From NCBI GenBank assembly GCA_016869775.1, contig VGDJ01000014.1, forward strand, positions 1 through 15,386: a stretch of DNA of 15,386 nt, in the 5' to 3' direction. Origin of the DNA: Alphaproteobacteria bacterium. GTDB taxonomy: Bacteria; Pseudomonadota; Alphaproteobacteria; Rickettsiales; UBA1997. The translations under genes were made by a program, and so were the position numbers. Positions 7,392-13,043 of this stretch are shown here, piece after piece. The notes below the pieces were generated by a model that had not been told where the DNA came from, searched no databases, and worked only from the letters and a program-made list of their open reading frames with translations. Numbering within the stretch: the stretch's first letter is position 1; the number at the start of each line of letters is the position of its first letter.

Positions 7392-8012
7392 ATGTTCACA
7401 GGTATCATAACACATCAGGCCACAATTAAAAAAATCGATTTTCTTGCCAATAAAGATACTCTACTAGTCATCGAAATTCCCAAAAAACAAGTTAAAAGAA
7501 AGCTCAAAATTGGCTGTTCTATTGCATGTAATGGCATATGCTTAACTCTAATTTCTCAAAAAATATTGAGCGAGAATCTCCAATTATCTTTTCAGGCTTC
7601 ACAAGAAACTTTGCAAAAAACTACTCTCAAAAATTGGCAGGCTAAACAAAAAATTAATATTGAATTCTCAATGCGACTTAATGATGAATTTGGTGGACAC
7701 CTTGTATCGGGCCATATCGATTGCACCACACAAATTATTGAACTTAAAAAAATCAAAGATTCTTGGCAATTTGATTTTGCTACACCAAAAAATTTTAAAA
7801 AATTTTTAAGCCCTAAAGGCTCAATTGCAATCAACGGAACTTCTTTGACCATCAACCAAATTAACGATAAATTTTTCTCGATTAACATCATTGAACACAC
7901 CATTAAAAACACTATTTTTCAATTTGCCAAAACCAAAGATTTAGTTAATCTCGAAATCGATTTAATTGCTCGCTACTTATTTCAAATGCTCAATAACAAT
8001 GACCAAAAATAA
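7392..8012 (+). CDS. ribE: Riboflavin synthase alpha subunit
   Basis: This 206-aa enzyme dismutates two 6,7-dimethyl-8-ribityllumazines to riboflavin and the pyrimidinedione, the last step of the pathway. It shows the internal duplication of the family. The N-barrel starts MFTGII and carries SIACNGICLTLIS (43-55). The C-barrel carries SIAINGTSLTINQI (144-157). The linker GGHLVSGHID (101-110) is the active-site segment. Length is normal (about 200). It starts one base after the rpoH stop and its end overlaps the ribBX start by 14 bp, so translation is probably coupled. It is called ribE in alphaproteobacteria and ribC in E. coli. Lumazine synthase (ribH), often next door, is absent here. Confidence 0.95.
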   Translation: MFTGIITHQATIKKIDFLANKDTLLVIEIPKKQVKRKLKIGCSIACNGICLTLISQKILSENLQLSFQASQETLQKTTLKNWQAKQKINIEFSMRLNDEFGGHLVSGHIDCTTQIIELKKIKDSWQFDFATPKNFKKFLSPKGSIAINGTSLTINQINDKFFSINIIEHTIKNTIFQFAKTKDLVNLEIDLIARYLFQMLNNNDQK

Positions 8013-9111
8013 CCATCTAGCTTCTATCGAAGAAATTATCAACGATGCCAAAAATGGCAAAATGTTCATTTTAGTCGATGATGAAAATCGTGAAAATGAA
8101 GGTGATTTGGTTATCCCCGCTCAAATGTGTGATGATCAAAAAATTAATTTTATGGCAAAATTTGGTCGAGGACTTATTTGTCTTGCACTCGAAGAATCAA
8201 GAGTCAATCAACTTGAATTGCCACTAATGGCACTCAACAATGAGTCGCGCCATCGCACCGCTTTTACAGTTTCAATCGAAGCCAAAGAAGGTATCGCAAC
8301 TGGAATTTCGGCTCAAGATCGCGCCAAAACTATTGAAGTAGCCATTAGCGCAACTAATGGCAAAGAATCAATTGTTAGTCCGGGACATATTTTTCCACTT
8401 AAGGCTCAAAATGGCGGGGTTTTGGTTCGCGCTGGCCATACTGAAGCCTCGGTTGATATTGCAAAATTAGCCGGCCTCAACCCGTCGGGCGTTATTTGTG
8501 AAATCATGAATGATGACGGCACAATGGCTCGACTTCCAGACCTCATTAAATTCGCCAAAAAACATAATCTTAAAATTGCTACAATTGCCGACTTGATTGA
8601 ATATCGACGCAAAAAAGAAAAGCTGATCGAAATTGTAAAATCACAAAAATTCTTGAGCCGAATTGCGGGTTTGGTGGAATTAAAAATATATCGAAGCAAG
8701 ATTGATGGAATCGAGCATTTAGCTCTTATCAAAGGCAAAATCGATTCTTCACAAACAATTTTGGTTCGAATGCATCATTTAAATATCATTGCCGATTGTC
8801 TGGAAGAAGCCCAAAACCCTCGCAGCGGTCTTTTAAATAAGTCGCTAAAAAAAATTAATAAAGCTCAAAATGGTGTTATCGTAATCATTCGCCAGCCCCA
8901 CGAAAAAATCGAAGATTTATTTTTTAACAATCAAAATCCTCACCAAAATTTTCGTAACGACTCTCAAAAAACTCTGCGTAATTATGGCACGGGCGCACAA
9001 ATTCTGGCCGATTTAGGTATTAAAAATTTGATCTTATTATCTAATTCAAAAAAATCGGTTATAGGTCTTGACGCTTTTGGAATCAAAATCTGCGGATATA
9101 AAAAAATCTAA
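7999..9111 (+). CDS. ribB: RibBX: DHBP synthase with a degenerate GTP cyclohydrolase II-like C-terminus
   Basis: This 370-aa protein has two domains. Residues 1-205 are 3,4-dihydroxy-2-butanone 4-phosphate synthase, which converts ribulose 5-phosphate to the four-carbon riboflavin precursor. The acidic loop DDENRENEGDL (27-37) and HTEASVDIAKLAGLNPSGVI (147-166) are intact. Residues 222-370 still align with GTP cyclohydrolase II at the end (LRNYGTGAQILADLG 326-340; LLSNSKKSVIGLDAFG 346-361). The zinc-cysteine cluster expected in the CxTGDxFxSxRCDCG segment is missing, replaced by MHHLNIIADCLEEAQNPRSG, and the RQEGRGIGL motif is replaced by RQPHEKIED. This matches the RibBX variant known in Proteobacteria, so this half is probably not a cyclohydrolase. 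The start at 7999 overlaps the end of ribE; an upstream TTG at 7966 is less likely. Confidence 0.92.
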   Translation: MTKNNHLASIEEIINDAKNGKMFILVDDENRENEGDLVIPAQMCDDQKINFMAKFGRGLICLALEESRVNQLELPLMALNNESRHRTAFTVSIEAKEGIATGISAQDRAKTIEVAISATNGKESIVSPGHIFPLKAQNGGVLVRAGHTEASVDIAKLAGLNPSGVICEIMNDDGTMARLPDLIKFAKKHNLKIATIADLIEYRRKKEKLIEIVKSQKFLSRIAGLVELKIYRSKIDGIEHLALIKGKIDSSQTILVRMHHLNIIADCLEEAQNPRSGLLNKSLKKINKAQNGVIVIIRQPHEKIEDLFFNNQNPHQNFRNDSQKTLRNYGTGAQILADLGIKNLILLSNSKKSVIGLDAFGIKICGYKKI

Positions 9112-9117
9112 ATTACC

Positions 9118-10215
9118 ATGAAAAAATTACTTATCTTTTTAGCGCTTTTTATTTTAAACATTGGCAGTTCTTTTAGTGCTGATTTATATAAACTAGACCC
9201 AATGCACACCAATTTGGTATGGTCAGCAAGCCATTTTGGTTTTTCTAGACCAAGTGGCAAATTCACCGATGTAGATGGCAAAATTATTATCGATGAACGT
9301 AATCCGCAAAATAGCTCTGTTGAAGTTTTGATTCGAACTAATTCAATCAAAACCGGCTTTGATAAATTTGATACTCATCTCAAAAGCAGTGATTTTCTGG
9401 ATTGCGAAAAATTTCCAATTGCAGTTTTTAAAAGCACAAGCGTTAGACCTTCCGGTTCAAGTGGCGCTAAAGTAAACGGCATTTTAACTATCAAAGAGAT
9501 TGCGCAACCAATTACTCTTGATGTTAAGATTAATAAGATTGGTAAAAACCCCATTACTCAAAAGAAAACCCTTGGCATGACGATTTCTGGCACGCTAAAA
9601 AGATCTTTATACAACATAAAATATGGCATTCCCGGAATTTCTGATGAAGTAAAAATTGAAATCGAGTCCGAAGCCACATATGAAGGCGGTTATCAAGGAA
9701 ACTCTAAAGATTCTATAGACCCATGGCAAATCATTAGTGACAAAAGCAAACTTGACTTTTCTACTTATCAAAATGGTTCATCAGTCTCGGGAAGTTTTAA
9801 AAAATTCAAAGGTAATATCATTTTTGATCCCAACAAACTTGACAAATCATCAGTCGAAATCGAAGTTGATACAACTTCAATTGATTTAGGTTTTGTTGAA
9901 GCAATCGAAACTTTAAAAAACTCAGCTTGGCTTGCTACCGATAGCTATCCTAAGGCAGTTTTTAAATCAGAAAAATTTGTTGCTCTACCAGGAAAAAATA
10001 ATTTTTCTACCAAAGGAAATTTGCAACTAAAAGGTAAAAATGTTCCAATCGAAATAATTTTTAATCTTAAAGCTATTAATCAAACTTACGCTCACGCGCT
10101 TGGAACCTTAACAATCAAAAGAACTGATTTTAATATTGGCGATAAAAATATTAACAAAGCTAATGGGGTTGCAGAGCTTGTAACTGTAAGTTTTGAAATA
10201 CACGCCAAAAAATAA
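9118..10215 (+). CDS. Secreted protein with two YceI-like domains
   Basis: This is a 365-aa periplasmic protein. Residues 1-21 are a Sec signal peptide (MKKLLIFLALFILNIGSSFSA, with likely cleavage before Asp22). Two YceI lipocalin-like domains follow. Domain one (about 23-188) opens YKLDPMHTNLVWSASHFGFS and has HLKSSDFLDCEKFPIAVFKS. Domain two (about 202-363) opens DPWQIISDKSKLDFSTYQNG and has LKNSAWLATDSYPKAVFKS. Ordinary YceI proteins have one such domain in about 190 aa. YceI proteins bind long isoprenoid or quinone-like lipids; the ligand here is unknown. The two halves differ in sequence, so this is an old duplication or a fusion of two YceI subtypes. The ATG lies 6 bases after ribBX, which suggests the same transcript. 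A functional link to riboflavin or RpoH is not shown by the sequence. Confidence 0.88.
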   Translation: MKKLLIFLALFILNIGSSFSADLYKLDPMHTNLVWSASHFGFSRPSGKFTDVDGKIIIDERNPQNSSVEVLIRTNSIKTGFDKFDTHLKSSDFLDCEKFPIAVFKSTSVRPSGSSGAKVNGILTIKEIAQPITLDVKINKIGKNPITQKKTLGMTISGTLKRSLYNIKYGIPGISDEVKIEIESEATYEGGYQGNSKDSIDPWQIISDKSKLDFSTYQNGSSVSGSFKKFKGNIIFDPNKLDKSSVEIEVDTTSIDLGFVEAIETLKNSAWLATDSYPKAVFKSEKFVALPGKNNFSTKGNLQLKGKNVPIEIIFNLKAINQTYAHALGTLTIKRTDFNIGDKNINKANGVAELVTVSFEIHAKK

Positions 10216-10390
10216 ATCGATAATCAAAAATAAATCTTCGAACAATTCGCGATGTTGTATTTTTTACAAAATTTTAACTTTCGATCGACTACTCAATAGC
10301 GCTGTGGAGATATTAAATATTGACTTTGATTATTGCGATTTAACCAATAAAATTCAAAAATTTACGCCACTTAAAATCAGCTTTATCTAA
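10216..10390 (+). other. Intergenic stretch with a coding-like 3' fragment
   Basis: The 197 bases between yceI and gatB contain an open frame with no ATG. Its last part reads FDRLLNSAVEILNIDFDYCD then LTNKIQKFTPLKISFI, stopping at TAA 10388-10390. The composition is protein-like but I do not recognise it. It is either chance or the tail of a decayed gene. No tRNA, hairpin with T-run or convincing promoter is visible here. Confidence 0.15.
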
Positions 10391-10412
10391 ATTATAAATT
10401 AATCATTGATTC

Positions 10413-11864
10413 ATGACTTACACTATTCAAGGCAAAACGCATGTTTTTGAAATTGTCGTTGGATGCGAAATTCACGCTCAAATTGCTTCAAACTCAAAAT
10501 TATTTTCTCGAAGCTCAACTGCGTTTGGCTCAGAACCAAATTCTCAGGTTTCATTAGTTGATTGCGCTTTACCTGGTATGCTTCCAACTATCAACGAAAA
10601 ATGTGTTGAGCAAGCCATAAAAACCGGCCTTGGAATCAACGCCAAAATCAATTTAATATCAATTTTTGATCGCAAAAATTATTTTTACCCCGATTTACCG
10701 CAAGGATATCAAATTTCCCAATTCTCAGACCCAATTGTTGGCGAAGGTAAAGTCGAAATTTCGCTCGAAAATGGTGACAAAAAAACCGTTCGCATCGAAA
10801 GAATTCATCTCGAACAAGACGCTGGAAAATCTGTTCACGATCAACATCCGCAATTTTCTTTAATTGATTTAAACCGCTCCGGAATTGCGTTGATGGAAAT
10901 TGTTTCAAAGCCCGACATGAATTCACCCTTTGAAGCCTCAGAATATGTCAAAACTATTCGTTCGATTTTGCGCTCGCTCGAAACTTGCGATGGCGATATG
11001 GAAAAAGGCAACCTTCGATGCGATGCAAATGTGTCAGTTAGAAAAGTTGGGGATATGAAATTGGGTACACGTTGCGAAATTAAAAACCTAAATTCCATGC
11101 GTAACATTGCTCGAGCAATTGAATATGAAGCCAAAAGACAAGTTGATATTATCGAAAATGGTGGCGCAGTTGATCAAGAAACTCGACTATTTGATGCTCT
11201 CAACGGCGAAACTCGAACCATGCGAAGTAAAGAAGACGCTATGGACTATCGCTATTTCCCAGATCCAGATTTACCAAAATTAGTATTATCTCAAGAATTT
11301 GTTGACAACATCAAGAAAACTTTGCCAGAACTTCCACAAGCTAAAAAAGAACGCTATATTCGTGAACTAAAAATTTCTGAATATGATGCTGGAGTTTTAA
11401 CCGCCGATGAACAAATCGCTTATTATTTTGAGCAATTAATTACCAAACACGAAGCTAAATTATCAACAACTTGGCTTACAGTTGAGCTTTTTGGTCGCAT
11501 GAATAAGTTATCCATTAAATTTGAAGATTTAAAAGTTTCGGCATCAAATTTGTGTGGCTTGCTCGACCTAATTGTAAGCGGTGAAATTTCTGGCAAAATC
11601 GCTAAAGATGTTTTGGATATTATGATTGAAACTGGAGAAAATGCTCAAAAAATTGTTGAAGATAAGGGTTTAAAGCAAGTTTCTGATTCTGGAGCCCTCG
11701 AAAAAATCATCGACGAAGTTATCAAAAATAATCAAGAAAATTTTGAAAAACTAAAAGCTGGAGATCAAAAATTGTTAGGATTTTTTGTTGGACAAATTAT
11801 GAAAGCAACAAACTCTCAGGCCAATCCAAAACTCGTGAACGAAATTCTAAGAAAGAAAATCTAA
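10413..11864 (+). CDS. gatB: Aspartyl/glutamyl-tRNA amidotransferase subunit B
   Basis: This 483-aa subunit of GatCAB phosphorylates and amidates Glu-tRNA(Gln) or Asp-tRNA(Asn), using ammonia delivered by GatA, and is needed where GlnRS or AsnRS is absent. Landmarks are VFEIVVGCEIHAQIASNSKL (11-30), FDRKNYFYPDLPQGYQISQF (85-104), HLEQDAGKSVHD (132-143), the signature LNRSGIALMEIVSKPDM (153-169), NLRCDANVSVR, and ETRLFD leading to DYRYFPDPDLP. The C-terminal helical YqeY-like tail ends LGFFVGQIMKATNSQANPKL followed by VNEILRKKI. Length is normal. The MTYxIQGxTxxxE start matches alphaproteobacterial GatB. No Shine-Dalgarno sequence precedes the ATG. gatC and gatA, commonly adjacent, are not in the window, so the gene is separated from its partners. 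It converges on the barrel gene with a 23-bp gap and no obvious terminator. Confidence 0.97.
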   Translation: MTYTIQGKTHVFEIVVGCEIHAQIASNSKLFSRSSTAFGSEPNSQVSLVDCALPGMLPTINEKCVEQAIKTGLGINAKINLISIFDRKNYFYPDLPQGYQISQFSDPIVGEGKVEISLENGDKKTVRIERIHLEQDAGKSVHDQHPQFSLIDLNRSGIALMEIVSKPDMNSPFEASEYVKTIRSILRSLETCDGDMEKGNLRCDANVSVRKVGDMKLGTRCEIKNLNSMRNIARAIEYEAKRQVDIIENGGAVDQETRLFDALNGETRTMRSKEDAMDYRYFPDPDLPKLVLSQEFVDNIKKTLPELPQAKKERYIRELKISEYDAGVLTADEQIAYYFEQLITKHEAKLSTTWLTVELFGRMNKLSIKFEDLKVSASNLCGLLDLIVSGEISGKIAKDVLDIMIETGENAQKIVEDKGLKQVSDSGALEKIIDEVIKNNQENFEKLKAGDQKLLGFFVGQIMKATNSQANPKLVNEILRKKI

Positions 11865-11887
11865 ATTTAAAATTAAGTTAGAAAATC

Positions 11888-12873
11888 CTAAAAATAGAAG
11901 CCTAATCCCATATTAACTGAATTGTAATTGGCATTACCTTTTACAGCAGAATTTGCGTCTCCACCCTTAATTCTGTAGTAATATGACGATTCGATGAGTT
12001 TATTTATTTTAATAGATTCGAAAGAAGAAAATAATTTTAGAGTTTGATTATTAACTTTGAAATAATGCTCTAAACCCACTTTAAAACCATATCCCAGTTG
12101 AGCACCCCTAAGTTTCCAATTTTGCGCCTCTGGCTCTCTTTGAGGCCAAAACTGCTTACCGTAATATTTTACGGCTGGATAAAAATCGAAAATTAAAACA
12201 TTTTCGCTATCACCATTTTTGTGACTTAATTTACCGCCAATAATGGGGCCAGAAAATTGTGATCGAGTCCTTTGTGCAAGACCAGAAATTTTATCATAAT
12301 ATGCATTTCCAGTATCAAAACCTGCACCAACTCCATCATTCATATCGAATTTTAACATTTTATGAAATCCGCCAATCCTTAAAGAAGGAGTAATATCGCT
12401 AAATTTCTCAAAATCGAAACTAGTGACAAGACGAAAATCATGACCATATCCCTTAGCTTTCTGAATACTGTAGAATGCAAAAGGTTCAGCTGAAATAAAA
12501 TTAGAAATATCATCGTCAGTTCCTTCGCCTTTTAAATTTGAATATTCGTAGCTAAAAAATATATCGTTACCCTTAACCAAATTATTGTTTGGATCTGAAA
12601 AAGTTTTATATTTTAATTCAGTTCCAATCGAATATCCAGCCATCTCGCGCCACTTTAAAATTGAATGGCCGGCCGGAGTATCAAAAGAAAAATCTGTTCT
12701 TCGATAAGATCCATAAATGCCTAGCGAAAATTTTTTATCAGCAGATTTATTAAGATTAATATTTTGAAGAATATTAATTTTTTTGTTTCAGACGAATTTT
12801 TTGCCAAAGAAGTATTAGGCAAAATAAAATATGCAAGAATCAAAGATAATTTTAGGTATTGATTGATTTTCAT
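11888..12873 (-). pseudogene. Omptin-like outer-membrane beta-barrel protein, frameshifted at a run of seven A
   Basis: The intact 3' frame (11888-12643) encodes 251 aa that begin in mid-barrel. Upstream, an ATG at 12873 opens a signal peptide, MKINQYLKLSLILAYFILPN then TSLA. That frame stops soon after, while the -1 frame continues without stops into the main part. The frames join at the A7 run (T7 at 12778-12784 on the plus strand). A one-base slip gives a 328-aa product. The joined text, FSLGIYGSYRRTDFSFDTPA followed by GHSILKW, and QFSGPIIGGKLSHK resemble the omptin barrel. The C-terminus GLGFYF ends in Phe, as outer-membrane barrels do. An Asp pair in GTDDDIS may match Asp83/Asp85 of OmpT, but the Asp210/His212 pair has no visible match, so protease activity is doubtful. 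It could be a real pseudogene, a slippage-rescued gene or a sequencing error. Confidence 0.65.
12778..12784 (-). other. A7 slip site in the barrel gene
   Basis: On the minus strand the codons are ACA AAA AAA TTA, so the run forms an A_AAA_AAA heptamer in the right phase for a -1 slip. Resuming at ATT gives KINILQNINLNKSADKKFSL, which leads directly into the barrel. Eight A residues would restore one frame without slippage. Confidence 0.6.
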
Positions 12874-12909
12874 AAATAATGATTTTTATAAATTTTGATT
12901 AGGATACAG

Positions 12910-12938
12910 ACCCTAGTTTTTGAGGCTAAATAGGTCAA
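12910..12938 (-). promoter_or_regulatory. Possible sigma-70-type promoter of the barrel gene
   Basis: On the minus strand TTGACC (12933-12938) is followed after 17 bases by TAGGGT (12910-12915), about 37 bases before the ATG at 12873. The -35 is close to consensus; the -10 is weak. The gap 12874-13043 shows no other gene or hairpin with a T-run. Confidence 0.3.
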
Positions 12939-13043
12939 GTTTTAATTATCTGAGTTTTTCAAGTTATTAACCCCTTTCCTAAAAACTTTATCAGATTAAT
13001 GATTAATTAGAGTTTTTTTTATTATGAAATATAAGATTAATTG

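Noticed and set aside
10193..10390. 65-codon frame starting inside yceI
   Set aside because: It has only a TTG start inside another gene and no ATG. Kept only as a low-confidence coding-like fragment.
11865..11887. Bidirectional terminator between gatB and the barrel gene
   Set aside because: The 23-bp gap contains no inverted repeat of useful length.
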